A stretch of DNA of 64,000 bases, taken from contig JAACJP010000019.1 in NCBI GenBank assembly GCA_013368375.1, forward strand, positions 721,020 through 785,019, in the 5' to 3' direction. Source of the stretch: Tricholomella constricta (taxonomy: Eukaryota; Basidiomycota; Agaricomycetes; Agaricales; Lyophyllaceae). Made by a program: the position numbers and the translations under genes. Positions 12,601 to 25,659 of the stretch are shown here, piece after piece. Within the stretch, counting starts at the first letter, position 1. Each line of letters begins with the position of its first letter. Below the pieces are notes generated by a model, which worked only from the letters and a program-made list of their open reading frames with translations, had not been told where the DNA came from and did not search any database.

Positions 12601-14173
12601 TAGTCATTGGATGAATGGATATTGAGGAGCAGGTTTCTCACAAGTCCTATACGAATGAGGGTCAGTGACGTGAATAGACCAGACAGCTAAGACTTACGTA
12701 TGATCATTGGGATAAAGCACGGATGTGATTGCCTCAGCTGAGTTGGATGACTCAACGGCACCCTCGTAATTACCAGCTGAAGGGAATCAACCAATCTGCA
12801 TTGCAACGCGCATAAACCAAGCCTCAACGCACCATTGAACGAGTTCAAATCAAAACCTCGCTTGGGCCTGCTCTCCCAGAGCCTCAAGTTGTTCGTGGTC
12901 TGCGTCCCATAACCGGGAATCATGACGTCATAGGCAATCGCCAGGACCTCCTGGCCACCAGTCCATTGCGCGCGTCCCTTGCCATCAAGCCTCTCCGCTT
13001 GGCCGTAAAACCGAACATCGTAAACGACGTCGAGACGCGGGAGCTGCACAAATTGATATCAGGAATGATGACATTTGCAGAAGAGGAATTTCAGTCGTAC
13101 CTCCCATGGATTTTGATGTTCCAACCAAGGGTCGGGTGCCTATTCACGTTATTGAGTGATTCTGGTTGGCCATTACAAAGAGCGCACCTCGAGCTGGTTG
13201 CCTTCAGGGGAGATCAGTTGCTGGAAGATCCCGTATTTGTACCTCAGGCCGTACCCCCAAAGCGGGAGTTCCTGTCAGAAAATATCGATAAGTTGACTCC
13301 GTAGCATGGCGACCGCACGTAAAACAACCTGCGATGCCGAAGAATCAAGGTAACATGCTGCGAGACGGCCGAGGCCGCCATTCCCAAGGGCGGCGTCGCG
13401 TTCTTGCTCGAGGATGTCTTCGATGGAAAAGCCAAGACGTTTGATGCCATCCTTGTATTCGTCCTTGAGCCCGAGGTTAAGCAGCTGAGGGCATCAACGA
13501 CACATAGTGTGAGTGGTGCGATGTTTACAAAAAGAAAGCCGGACGTACCGCGTTGTCCAGCGTACGGCCCATCAAGAACTCGAGGGAGAGATAGTAGGCG
13601 CGTTTCGGCGCCTTACGCGTGTACTGGAGCTGGGTTTCATTCCAGTTGAGCTGTGAATGCGTCTTTTAGTTACTGGGGAGCAGGAGGAAACGAAACCAGG
13701 GAATCTGACGATGAGGTTGTCCCGGACAGATAAGGCCGCGGCCTGATAAGCACCGAGGTCATCTGCCAGAAGTTGTCAGCCAAGACTGAAACTCATGAAA
13801 TGCGCATATAGCCACCAAGATTGTGCGGCTGACGCGCCAGCGAGGTCTGCACATGGTGCACAACGGACTTGGTGATTGAGCCTACGTCTAGATGAAGTCC
13901 AAATTGGCGATGAGGGGTTTATGGAGTGAAGAACGTGCGCAAACCTGTGTCGAGGCCGCGTAATGCCGATCTCCATTCCTTCTCGTCTCCACGGGGCCAT
14001 TTCTCCTTGCCAGCGGCGTCTTTCTCAGGTAAGAAACCTATGTAACGACAAGCGTGCTTTGCTCAGCATATGAACCCTAGACACCTTGTAAAGGCCTCAC
14101 CAGTCAATGATCGGACATGACGACGAGGGCGGGTGGGTCTGCCGATGGTCTTGGGATCGATGGTGGACGTCAT
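9613..14173 (-). CDS. GPH1: Glycogen phosphorylase
   Basis: Minus strand, ATG at 14171-14173 ([13 protein letters not shown]) to TAA at 9613-9615, with more than a dozen small introns. It releases glucose-1-phosphate from glycogen in the cytosol using pyridoxal phosphate. Family blocks appear in order: [18 protein letters not shown] near 13600, [21 protein letters not shown] near 13350, [13 protein letters not shown] near 13230, a block with [17 protein letters not shown] near 12900, the [14 protein letters not shown] region near 12230, FGNVTNGITPRRW near 11370, [16 protein letters not shown] near 10900, and the cofactor site [10 protein letters not shown] near 10370, whose Lys binds the cofactor. 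The C-terminus ends [10 protein letters not shown]. All conserved blocks are present with no interruption seen, so the gene looks intact. The N-terminal tail [14 protein letters not shown] is Arg-rich, a plausible phosphorylation-control site as in yeast, which is inference. Confidence 0.95.
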
Positions 14174-15653
14174 GGTGTTGGGGAGTAAGAAAGGGCAGTC
14201 CTTTATTGTCCGCGCGAAGGTTGGCGGCTTTTATAGGATTTTGCGATCAAAGCTACAAATCAGCGACGTCATTCATTGGATCGCCGAAACAAGCGTTCAA
14301 CGTTGGAACGCGTCTTGCCTCTTTCCATTCAACCCGCATAGAACACTTCCAGGCTTCATGAATTCCTTCCTCTGAGACTCCTCCTTTGTACCTCGCTGCT
14401 CCAGGAAATTTATCAAAGTAGACTGAGCATTGAGTGAGGTATGGACGGCGCGGCGCCATAGGAGATGGTGCGGTCGTTGGCAGGTGCGATCCAAATCTTG
14501 GACGCGACGGGGCCACGGAAAACATGAGAAAGATCATGTTACCTGATGCCGCGTACCTGGTGCTCGGACTACATGTCGCCTATTTAAATTTAGCCAGAGC
14601 ATATGACAAGGTCAAGCATCAGTTCGTCGTGCCTTGCGGAAGCACGAAACTTCGCAAGGGCACAAAATTCAAAGTTTCAATAAAATGATCCATTTGAGTC
14701 CTTAGGCCTTATTGCCGGATTGTAGTCGTACGCCATCGCCAATGACCATCTATTGACGCCTTTCTGCGCGGTAGTAGTAGATGCGTATAAATTTAGACCA
14801 AGACGCGGTTCCGCGGAGGCACCACGACATAGGGCTCGTCGTGCCTCAACAGCGGGCTCATGTGTGGATGTCAGGATCGGAGTTGTGTGACGCTGACCCG
14901 GAGTCGCGTTGAACGGAAAAACTTGCTCGGTAAAATTTCAAGTAATAGATCGTATACGACTGGTCAGCTCTTAGCCAAGATTTACGCAGCGCTCGTCGGT
15001 TGCGGAATCATGGTGGCGTCGGTCGGTGACTCCACTGTCTTATACTCATTATGAATCGTAGGTCAGAAGGACGGAAAAGGCGAGGCAATAGTGGAATTGT
15101 AATATTCGAACGTAAATAGAGGTGGGGCGCACATGCACGGGGAGTGAGTACTTGTAGCGTAGACATGGCAATACACATCTCAGGAGATAGGGAGGCTGGA
15201 CAGGAACCAAAAGAGGTAGCACGAGTGTCCAAATTCGAAGCGAGGAGGGCAAGTGTGAGTGAGTGTGAGACGCCGCGGCGCGAAAATGTGAAATCCGTAC
15301 CAAACACCGACACGAACAGAACGACTGAACAAAGCATTAAAAAGGAAAGAGAGGTGGTGTGGAAATTGGTAATGCATAATGAGATCATGAACGACTGCAA
15401 ACAGATGGAGGTGGGCTGAGATGGGAAGAGGTTGCGTATCCATCCAACGAGAACGAGAACGAAATCGAGTCATAACAGAGGGTATCCAAGGATATTATTC
15501 TGAGTTTCCGAGAGGGTGAAGCCCACTCAAGGGTATACCGTTATATGGACGGAGAGCGGCTTCTATAGGCGACCTCGAAATTAACATCTGCGAAAAACGA
15601 GGAAGGTAGAGGAGGCAACGTACCACGAAAGGGGAATATTCATCACAGTTTCC
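14174..15653. other. Intergenic: glycogen phosphorylase promoter side and MSB1 3' side
   Basis: About 1.5 kb with only short unsupported ORFs. A TATTTAAATTTA stretch at about 14580-14591 is the most TATA-like element upstream of the phosphorylase start, but it is 400 bp away. No RNA gene recognised. Confidence 0.4.
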
Positions 15654-18600
15654 TCACTCTTGGGGCGTCAGGGCGCTCGAGGTGGTATCATCAGTATCTG
15701 CGGATATATTCGAGTCCGGATGGGCGCTCGTTTTCTCAATAGGCTTTTCCTTCGGCTCCTCTGCGGCTTGGACGGGCTCCTTTTCACCATCTAAGAATGA
15801 TGATAAAAAGGCCATTAGAAGCTCGTCCATAGATTGTTGAGGAAAGCTTACCAGCTGTGGGAGCAGCAGTATCATCACCGGCCGGCTGAACAATGGCGTC
15901 ACCCTTTGGTGAAGCCTCAACCTCCACGGGCGCATCAACAGGAGCCTCGGTTTCTTCTGCAAAAACCATCAACAACTGTGCTAATCAAGGAATCAAAGTC
16001 CTCACCTGTCAGTGCAGAGAGGTCCTCCTCAGGTTTGACGGGCGCCTCCTCATTAACGGGCGCAGCTGTAACTTCTTCTTCGACATGTGCGGGCTCCTCT
16101 GCGACCACCGGCGACTCTTCAACAACTGGCGCAGTAGATTCCACCTCAACAACAACGGGCGCAGGCAGCGTCACGCCCTCGTCGATCTGGTCCTCAGGGA
16201 CATTGAGTGGTTCGGAGTGTACTGGCACTGGAGCTACTTCGGGCTCAGACTCTGGGACCACGACAGACTCTTCCATCGCAACAGGCACTTCCACAGCGGG
16301 TTGGGCTTCAACCTCTGGCTCAGGTTCCGCAGCAGCGGACGTCACATCAGGGACAGGCGCCTCCTCGACCACAGCGACCTCTGGTTCGGGGACAAGCTGG
16401 GCAGCTACTTCCTCTATTGAGGTTGAAGTTTCGACGGCGGGAACTGAGGCGTCGGTTGAACTTTGTTCTTCGACGGCCGCCTCATCAGTAGCAGGTGCTG
16501 GCTCGAGGGTATCAGGTTCGGCAGCAGCAACCGTAGCCTCAACTTCGGGAGCAGGTAGAGGCTCTGCAGTTTCGGGTTCGACTGGCGAGACTTCGTCCTC
16601 AGGAGTGGCAGCCTCAGGTTCGGTGGGCGTCGCATCAGGGACAGGCGCCTCAAGCACAGCGGGAGCCTCGGGTTCAGGGACAAGCTCGGCAGCTACTTCC
16701 TCTGTTGGGGCGGGGACTGGGGCGTCGGTTGAACCTTGTTCTTCGACCACAAGTGCTGGCTCCCCGGATTCAGATTCGACAGCAGCAACTTCAATCTCGG
16801 CAGCAGGAACTGAGGCGTCAATTAAACTTTGTTCGTCGACTGCCGCCTCGTCAGCGGCAGGTGCTGGCTCGAAGGATTCAGGTTCGGCAGCAGCAACTTC
16901 GAGAGCGGGCTCAGCAGTTGGTGCAGCTTCGGGTTCAACTGGCGAGGACTCCTCCTCCGCGGAAGTGACAGCCTCAGGTTCAGCGGGCGTCGCATCGGGG
17001 ATAGACACTTCCTCAACCACAGCGGCGGGAGCCTCTGGTTCGGGGACAGGCTCGGCAGCTACTTCCTCTGTTGAGGCGGGGATTGGGGCGTCGGCTGAAG
17101 CTACTTCTTCAACCGCCTTCTCATCGTCAGCAGCAGGTGCTGGCTCGAAGGATTCAGATTCGGCAGCAGCAACTGTCGCCTCGACTTCGGGAGCAGGTGC
17201 AGGCTCAGCAGCTGGTGCGACTTCGGGTTCAACTGGCGAGGGTTCCTCCGTAAGCGTGGCGACCTCAGGTTCGGTGGGGACGATTGGAGTAGCCTCTACA
17301 GCCTCTTCTGGAGCAACAACAGGTTCGGTTACAGCGACCCCGGGAATGGCCTCCTCAATCCGGGCCTCCTCTTCGACATCTGTCTCGACAGCAGCAGATT
17401 CGTGTACAACCTCTGGTTCAGCGACAACGGGCGCGGATTCCTCATCGGCTGTTGCTTCAGTTTCCGCCACCTCAGATGAAGGGGGTGTGGATTCGACAAT
17501 AACTACCGGTTCGGGTGTCTCCTCAACAACCAGAACCTCAGGAGTAGCCTCAGGTTCGGCTACAGCAGCAGGTGCAGGCGATGCGACTTCTTCAGCATGG
17601 ATTTCTGGTGTGGCTTCAGGTTCCGCTGCAGCAAGTTCTACGACGGCAGCAGGGCCGGAATCTTCTGCAGGGACCTCCGCTGGGGTGATTGAAGGTTCGG
17701 CTGACTTGCTCTCGACAGATTCTCCGGCTTCGACCGAGGGAGCGACGGGTGTGGGTTCGACGGGCTCTTCCACCGCAGGGATAGCTGGGGCGGGCTGAAT
17801 GACCTCTCCCGCGGGGGCAGGTACTTCAGCAGCCTTGGTGTCTTCGACGGCAGTGGTAGGTTCTGTGGGCTCCTCCACAGTGAGCTCGGGTTGAGGAGCA
17901 GGTTCGACAGCAGGCACGAGCTCTTCAACCGCTGCTTCTGGCGTAGGTGCTCTCGCTGAGGGATTGGCCGGACTCTGGACGAGATCAGCCTCAGAAGGTG
18001 CAAGAGCAGCCTGGTCAGCGGGCTTCTCAGGAGCGGCGGCAGAGACCTCCACTTCCTGAGTCTTGGCGGATCCGTTGGTAGCTGCAGCCGTCTCCTCTGC
18101 AATTGCTGCCGGTGCGACAGTGGTGGTGGTCACAGGGACTTCAGGGACAACCGGCTCTGTAGAAGGAGCAGCCTCGGCGGGAGCAGTAGGCTTGACAGCA
18201 GCACCGTTCGTTGGCGCAGCCTCCTCAGACTTCACAGTCTCTGAAGAAACGATAGCAGCCACTGCCGCAGCGCCAGTCACAACCACAGCAGCACCCGCCG
18301 CGAGCCCAGCAGCATCGACCCCATTAGTCTTGCTCGCAACATCCATGCTCTTCTTCCCTGCATCCACCGATTTCCTAGGCACGTCCGCCGACTTCTTCGG
18401 TTTCGGCGACGGAATCCTCACTCTGACCGTGCCCGTATCGACCTTCTCTTTCTTAGTCTGCTCCTTTGCCTTCTCCTTCTCCTTGTTCTCGTCCTCCTCA
18501 GCAAGGATCTCCCCCATTTCACCTACACGCGGACTCTGCCCAGCCTTCTTCTTACTCTTTGTCCCTTTCTCGGAAGATATGGATGTGCGTCCGGATGTGA

Positions 18601-20849
18601 AGAAGCTGAAGCGCTTCCTTGTGGAGCTGAATGTCATATCGGACTTGAACGACTTGGGTGAGGAAGGCCTAGCGCGGCGGGCCGACTCAGAGGACGTGGT
18701 GGCGGTTTCGGGGGATACGGGCGTCGGAGGGGCCGGTCGCTTGAATGTCTGCTCAATGACAAGCCACTCAAGGCGTTTGCCATCGATCTCAACGCCGGCT
18801 AGAGTCGTTTTGAGTTTGCAGATGATGAAGGCGGGCCAGGTCGATGAGATGGGGTCTAGGAGAGCATCGCTCCAGAAGTCGATGAAGGCCTCGTCCAGCT
18901 GGGTCAGCGAGACATGAGTGGACTTGGAGACAGTCTTGACGCTCTCCTCGGGCTTGGGCTCTTCAGCCATGGTGAGAGTTCGAGGTGCGTCCAATGACTT
19001 TCGCCCGTTGGCAAGGGAGGAAACTATGGGCTTGGAACGGGGGGCGGCCACCTTCTTGGGCACGGTGACTTCCATGTCCTTTTCCTTGTCCAAGAGCGTC
19101 GCAGCCAGGGGTGCTATGTCATTCTCGTCCTCGAAAAATCCAGAGGTGGAGAATGTTGCCCAATCCGTTCCAATCGCAGGGACTGGCGTTCCGGAAGGGT
19201 CAGTAGCAGGTTTCGCGTGCTTCAAAATCCCGTTACTGGTTGCAGTCGCTGTGCTTGCAACATTGCTATCCTTCTGATTCAAGGAGAAAGAGCGCCTGCG
19301 GGTAGGTCGTATAAACAAGTTAAACGAAGGTGAAGTAGGTTCCTTTGCTCCGTTTTCAATGGGAATGAGAGAGAAGAAACGGAGAGTCTCATCAGCGAAG
19401 ATGCGACTGAGTCCAGGGTAGGAACCAGGGGAGGGATTGCTTTCATCCGTGCCCGCCTTCCTGATAATTTCCCATATAGTGACATGCTCTCCAGCGTCGG
19501 CGGTCGCCTCAGCTCTGAACGCCTCAGAAATGAGTCGCAGGGGATGGTGAGCAGGCTGATCAGCTGTAGCTGATAATTCGGTCTCGATGCGAACAAATAA
19601 TGCATCATATTGACGCGTTGAGAAACGAGGACGGGCGAGTAGATCCGTCTCGGGGGAGGGCGCCTTATTGTAAGGGTATTGTTTGACGAGCTCTAGGAGA
19701 CGCGTAGGCATTCTGGAACCAACAGCTTCGTTCCTGTTGAATGGTTAGAAAAAGTAGATTGGCAAAGACCTCTCTAAAGACGAACCTGATTCGTGAAAGG
19801 AATAAATGCTCCAGTATGCGACCAGTACGCTCCCATCGAGCGTAAAATGTAGCCCAATCGTCGCTCTCATGTGCTCTCTGTACAGTCAAAAGCCAAAGGC
19901 CAAAGAACTTTGAAAGTTTGCTCCCAGATATACCGTTAGCCTCTGCATGGGCCGCCAAAGAGGAGAAAATCTCCAAAGTGGCTGTCAGCAATTCGAGATG
20001 TGACGCAGGAAGTGTAGGGCCAAGTATCGTAGAAAATCCGTTTGCGGGATACTCGGACGATCGCTCAGCGTCGAAGAAGGTGTTGTACCACGTATCTTCC
20101 TTGCCAAACGAATTACCTTCCAACTGCAAGTGTCGTAATCCCCAACGAAGCACGGCAGCCACGTCATGGGGAGAGCGGGTGGAGGATATTTCGGACTCGA
20201 ATGCGGTGACAAAGGCGGAGGGCGTTGGAGAGAGCGTGTTTATGGGGCTTTTGGGAGCCAATGATTGAATGAAGAGCGAAATGAGTTTCCTTTGAATCTC
20301 CGGGGACGCAGAGTACCAATGAGGATGCATTATACCGAGGGTTTCGAGGCCTAGAACTGCTGATGAGTTTACGACGTAATAGGCGCTGGGTCAAAACGTA
20401 CCTCGCGCGGTGATCGCCTGTGAACATGCGCGGACTAGTATAAGAGTCTCCAAGGGATTCAAGCGACGACTTCCGATGGCTGCGTCGGATAGGAGGATCT
20501 GAGCGTCGAGGTCGGCTTCGAAGACAGCTCCTAAAGCGCGCGAGGGCGAGTCGCCCTTCGGGCCAGGGAGGTTCAAAGACAGGAGCGGAATATTTACACG
20601 CTTCTCATCAATGTCGGGAGAAGCAGGTCGAGACTTTGTTCGAAAGAGAGTAAAGCTAGCATCCTTCTCCTTCTCCTTTCCTTGTCCAACGCCCTTTCCG
20701 TTGGCAACCTCTGGGAACTTCGTAGCGCTTGGAGAGACTGATTCGAATTTTCCATCCAGAAGTTCTGGGTCAGACACACGACCGGGCGAACGTGGGGACT
20801 CCTTGTCGTCCTTCTTACGTCCAAAGACCTTGGACAGAAACGAGGGCAT
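15654..20849 (-). CDS. Msb1/Mug8-domain morphogenesis protein with very long acidic Pro/Glu/Val/Ala tail
   Basis: Start MPSFLSKVFGRKK at 20849, stop TGA at 15654-15656. Exons by eye: 20849-20402, 20350 to about 19787, about 19733 to 16006, about 15960-15852 and about 15792-15654. The first 400 residues match the Msb1/Mug8 family (LETLILVRACSQAITARG, then LETLGIMHPHWYSASPEIQRKL, then FGLWLLTVQRAHESDDWATFY), proteins linked to polarity and Rho signalling in yeasts. From about residue 700 to 1560 follows a low-complexity tail built from E, P, V, A and T (phrases such as EPEATPE and VEPEAAP) with no fold visible. Total about 1,650 residues, longer than most family members because of the tail. A long antisense ORF over the tail is a by-product of composition. 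Confidence 0.85.
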
Positions 20850-21866
20850 GGCGTGGCCTTAATAAAAATGAGCTGCGTGGCCGGAAAATTAGGGTGATCC
20901 TGATGGGTAGACCTGAGGGACGGTAGACTTACAGGTCAATGCAGACCAAAGGCCGAATTCCGTCGGGTTGCCAGAGGTCACTGCTGGAGAAAGTGACAGT
21001 CACTCGATGTCAAAGAGGAGAGAAGATTCAACACGCCACGTGCCCGCCTCGCTTGCGTACCGAAATCTGGCTCCGACCATTCAAAGCCAAAAAGGTCCAG
21101 AGTGCGCAGTGCAATTGCAATTCAGCTTTCCATTCACTTTCAAGTTTTCAAGTACTGCATAAATTTCCAAGGACAAGCGGAGCCCTTCGGCAGAGTCTGA
21201 ATCTTCTTCTTTGTGGATCGTCGCTTGCAATCGCCTCGCGACGACGAAAATCCCATCGCGCGATATCTCCGTCAGAAGATAAGTCAAGCTTAGCGATGAC
21301 GGCCAGCATGCAAGCTTGCGAGAGTTATCTATTTCCAAGATATGTAGTACAGCATGAACGTCTATGACAAAGCTCGACTTCTTCACTTCAAGCGATTTAT
21401 ATTATCGAGGGCCAGGCGAACTAGTCACACTGGTAGTAATAGTAAATCAAAGGATATCGGAAAGGGAGCAGATAGATAAATATATAAGAATCGATGCGAG
21501 ATTAGATACGAGATGGGGAGTGGTGGATCATCACAGCGATGAGGGAAACAGGTTACGGTTACTAAAAAACAGGGTTGATGATGGACGGGATGTATGGTAT
21601 TGAACGGAGACAAGCAGTGATCAGAAGAATAGCGACATCAGATAGCGAAAAGCACCGAGGGGAGCATGCTTCTTCCCGTGAACGGTTAGGTGAGGAAAGC
21701 GTCAATGTCGTGAAAACATACTGGAGGGGGGATGAGAAAATTAGGGTTATAGATGTAGATATCGCGTGCGTTGATTAAGTTCCGAGTGGAGGGGATATAA
21801 TATTGTCGGGAAACATATAAAATCCGGTGAAGTATACCAAGGGAAATGGGGTCGATCGAAGCTGGT
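20850..21866. other. Intergenic, MSB1 promoter side and STE12 3' side
   Basis: About 1 kb. Nothing coding recognised. Both neighbours are on the minus strand, so this holds the STE12 terminator and the MSB1 promoter. Confidence 0.4.
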
Positions 21867-24800
21867 TCACAGTGTCGCATGTTGGGGATGGGAGTAATAG
21901 GAGTCCTCGTCCATGCTCTGAAGCACGAACTGATTCTGGTCTTGCATCGTCCCATCCATAGTAAACGATCCATTCTGCTGCTGCACGGGCCCATATTGCT
22001 CCGGCCCAAACTGGGGCGGCAAATCGGTGTTGAACGCCGCAGGCGAGTCGGTCTGTATGAACGGCGAGTCCGTGCGGTAGGTCGAGGCCTGCTGATTGCC
22101 GTCCATGCTAATGCTCATCATCTGCCTCATCTGCTCCTGCATCCCGTTTATATTTGAATTACGCGACTCCGATCGCCGCATGTTCTGTTGGGGGTATTCC
22201 CCTGCAAGTGGTATCGAGAACGCCGATGGGCTTGAGTGCGTCGAGCCGGCGCGTGAGTTTGAACCATACGCGGCGTAGGGGTGATATCCCCTTCCGCCCC
22301 CGAGGACCAGTCCACTGGAGCTACCGGGCGAGTCGTTGCCGTGAAATTCACCAGTACTGTTGGCCGTCATGGGCCTCCGGATGGACTCGCCGTTGCGCAT
22401 CACGGACGGCGTCATGCTCCGGTGCCGTCTGACTGGGCCAGGTCCACCAGCGGCAGCAGAGGCAGCTGACTCGAGCATTCCGGTAGGGTACAGTGTAGCA
22501 TGATCAAAGGCTTGTTTATGGGAGGGTGCGGATATGGACGTGACGAAGTCATCTCCATAGACAGAAGATGAGGCAGAGGACGAGGAAGAATGCGTGCGAT
22601 AGCCAGAGGGTGCGGAAGCAAGCGAAGAGCGATTGCTGCGAATGTGAGGTATGGAACCTGGAGGGGGCGAGGGCGCGTTGCTGAACGCCGGGCTGGGCTG
22701 AGCACGAACAGCCCAGGTGGGGTCAAAATCGTTTTGCTGTTGCGTATTGCCACTATTGATGGCATAGTTTGTCGGGGTCGGATAATACAAGTCTTGTCCG
22801 AAATTCTGGCCAACGCTATCTGCGCGCATGACGAGACCATCCTCGTCGCCAGACACATCATGCAAATCGCCCTGAACCTCTACCTCACATATCTGCGGAT
22901 CAATATCGGCGCCATACCCCAGTGACGAGGAGCCACCAAGGGCAGTAGCATTGAAGTCCGCCATGCCCATGCCCATCGCCGTTGAACCAAACATCCCCAG
23001 GCCAAGCTGGTTCACATTGGCCGAGAACCTCGACATGTCCTCGCCCTCCAGCTCATCAAAGTCGCTCTCCACCCCGCCCATATCATTCTCCCCACCCTGA
23101 CCACCTCCGCGCCCATCTGCACTTCCCCCACTCCCGCTTCCATCCCCATCATCACCGCCGTTATCGATCCACTCCCCGACACCAAGGCCCAGGGCACCCC
23201 CCGGGCCCACCGCTCCGTTCGAGCCCCGCCCATGCGTCCGCAGATGTTGGTTAAGATTATCGCTCCTCGAAAACCGCTTCTTGCACTGCGGGCACGCATA
23301 TGGCCTCTCCATCGTATGTGTCCTCAAATGCCGCTTCAAGTGCTCCATGCGCTTGAACATCCGGCCACACGAGAAAAGGGGGCATACGAACGCCTTGGTC
23401 TTGGCCATCGATGATGGGTCGGGGCTTTCAAACGGGCCTGACTGTTGCGGTAGCCGTTGTGCAAAATTCTGAGAGTTGTATCCCGGGGACATGGCCGGGG
23501 CTGCAGTGGCAGGTGGTGGCGCCAGCGGGTACGTATGTCGGTGGGGCTGTTCATGGCTTCTCCCTCTGTGATGGCCTCTCATCATGTCACCTCCAGGCAT
23601 CGATGGAAAGCGTTGTCCCTGCGTCTGCAGCTGTCCTCCATCGCTGTAGTACAGGCCAACCTCTCCAATCGGCTGCGTCGGTCGCGGTTTGCGCACGACC
23701 CCATCGCCCGAGACGAGCTCTCCGTGGGCCTGCATCACGAAAAGATCTGCCGCGCTGACCGAATCCGCAGTATTAGATGGATATTCGTCGCCCATCCGTT
23801 CTCGGCTGACGCTGAGGCTCCCATAGCGCTTGTGCTCCCCGCCCCCTGTGCTCATGGGTCTCCCGCGCTCCTTCATCTCTTTCTTCTTCCGTATCTTATA
23901 ATCGGGGTTCCCTATGATCCACGAACTGCCCATCCCAATGGTCCCTTGCAGTGCAGGAGGAAGACTGTGCCGCCGGTTGTCACCCTCGCCAACGCCCATG
24001 ACCTCGCCAGCATCGCTCGTCTCACTGTCATCCGCCCCACTAGCATTTCCGCCGTCATCCGCGGTGGACGTGCGAGAACCCTCCTCAATGATACGCACGG
24101 CAGCCTCGAGCTCGCCTTCCCCTTCGCGTCCGCCCTGTGCTTTGCTGAATTGCTCGTAAAGGCTCTTCTTCGGGTCATAGGTGAATGACAAAGCAGGTTC
24201 GCCAAGAATATGCGTCGTAGGTTCCTGACCCATCTTCTCGCGCTTGAGATCGCGCTCGAGGGCGTCTAGGAAAAGCCGGTCATGGGGGACTGAAAACCTG
24301 CATTCCACGTAACATTAGTATTGGATGATCATCACAGCGTTCAAATTCTTACCAATAAAACACCTTCTGCTTTTTTTGAGTACGAATACATTGGTATTTA
24401 AAAAGGAGGTCGAGGAAAGGACTCTGTTAGGAATTTAACCAGTTCATCAGTTCTATTGTTATGGGGAAATGAATCAAGAAAAGGACAGTGAACGTGGCGA
24501 AGTTGCAGGCACATCCGTTCATTTGATAGCGGAACAATAGTTATGACGCTGATCGAACCTGGAGTCAAGATAAGGAAATCAGAATGCTCACCTTGGGCTC
24601 CTCCAAACACGCATCTATGCCTGGCTTCAGGTTGCGCAGATCACTGAACACGCCCTCCTCAAACTTCTTCATATTTCGGACAGGCCGCCCAAATGCCTGT
24701 GTATGAGAAGCTTGTCAGTGACCATTTCTCCGAAGAACAGTTCAAAAGATGCAATGATCACATCATTCAAGAGAAGGCCTAGAGCAGGCATCGAGTATTC

Positions 24801-25659
24801 ATGGAACAAAGGAACTCACCTCGAAACGGAACACGAGTGCTCTCACAATATCCGTGCCCGTGATATGATATAGCCCGTTCCAAAGGACACACGACACGAA
24901 CTCCGACGACGGTAGGCAGAAGCGGTTCAGCGCGGGGTGGGCGGGCGCGGGCGCCCCAGGAATGCCCATGTGCCCTTGGGCCGGCGTGTGCATCTGCATC
25001 GACTCATTCCCGTTCCCTGCAGAAGCCGACGGATAAGAGTTCGGACGGGGCAGCCCATTAGGACCCGTAGATGAGTTTGCATGAGAATCAGAGCTCGACG
25101 TTACATCCCATTTCGACGGTGCCGTTGCGAGAAAGAACTTGAGCCTGTCCAGAGTTGCCAAGCGATCTTGTTCAATGGACTTAAGGGGCCGCGTAAGCCC
25201 TCCCGAAAGCCCCGGCGTCGAGGTGGTGAAGCTGCTGTCCCGTCTACTAACGTCCTGCGTTAGGTTAGAATTGTGGTGGAGCATATCCCCATTCATGGGT
25301 ATGTTGGATAGCTGCGCAGATTGGTGTGGGAGAGGAGGGAGTGGCAGCGTCTGGGAGTGGAATTGAGCGTGGTGATGGGCATTTCCTGGGCGAGCAGTGC
25401 GCTCATTCGGGTCGTGCTCGTGAGAGGTATTAGTTGATACATGTAAAGGACCATAAGAAGCACTTTTTGACTGTGGCGGGCGTGCTGGCCGAGGATGTGC
25501 ACTCGAGTAGGGGTTCGGCTGCTGGTACGGGTTCTGGTAAAGATCGAGCTCCTGAGGGTAAGAGAGGGGCGACGACTGTGTGGAAGAGGGGTTGGAGCTG
25601 AGATAGTTGGCGTACGATGCAGGCTGGTGATACATGGGGTGGTGCTGGTGCTGGTCCAT
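21867..25659 (-). CDS. STE12: STE12-type transcription factor with two C-terminal C2H2 zinc fingers
   Basis: ATG at 25657-25659 (MDQHQHHPMYHQ). Exons: 25659-24820, 24696-24592, a 70-odd-base exon around 24350-24420, and 24300-21867. Exon 1 ends in SSEFVSCVLWNGLYHITGTD and the next exons supply FGRPVRNMKKFEEGVFSDL, PFLDLLFKYQCIRTQKKQK and SVPHDRLFLDALERDLKRE, the complete STE DNA-binding domain. Two fingers lie near residues 640-700 (CPLFSCGRMFKRMEHLKRH and CPQCKKRFSRSDNLNQH). It acts in the nucleus downstream of the pheromone/filamentation MAP kinase cascade. The STE domain is split after FFLATAPSKWD by a Ser/Gly/Pro-rich linker of nearly 60 residues. About 1,150 residues. Frame intact; splice sites are GT-AG and joins are in frame. 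Confidence 0.95.

Noticed and set aside
15834..17798. 654-codon plus-strand ORF rich in Ser, Gly, Thr
   Set aside because: It is antisense to the low-complexity tail of the MSB1-like gene and exists only because of that composition.
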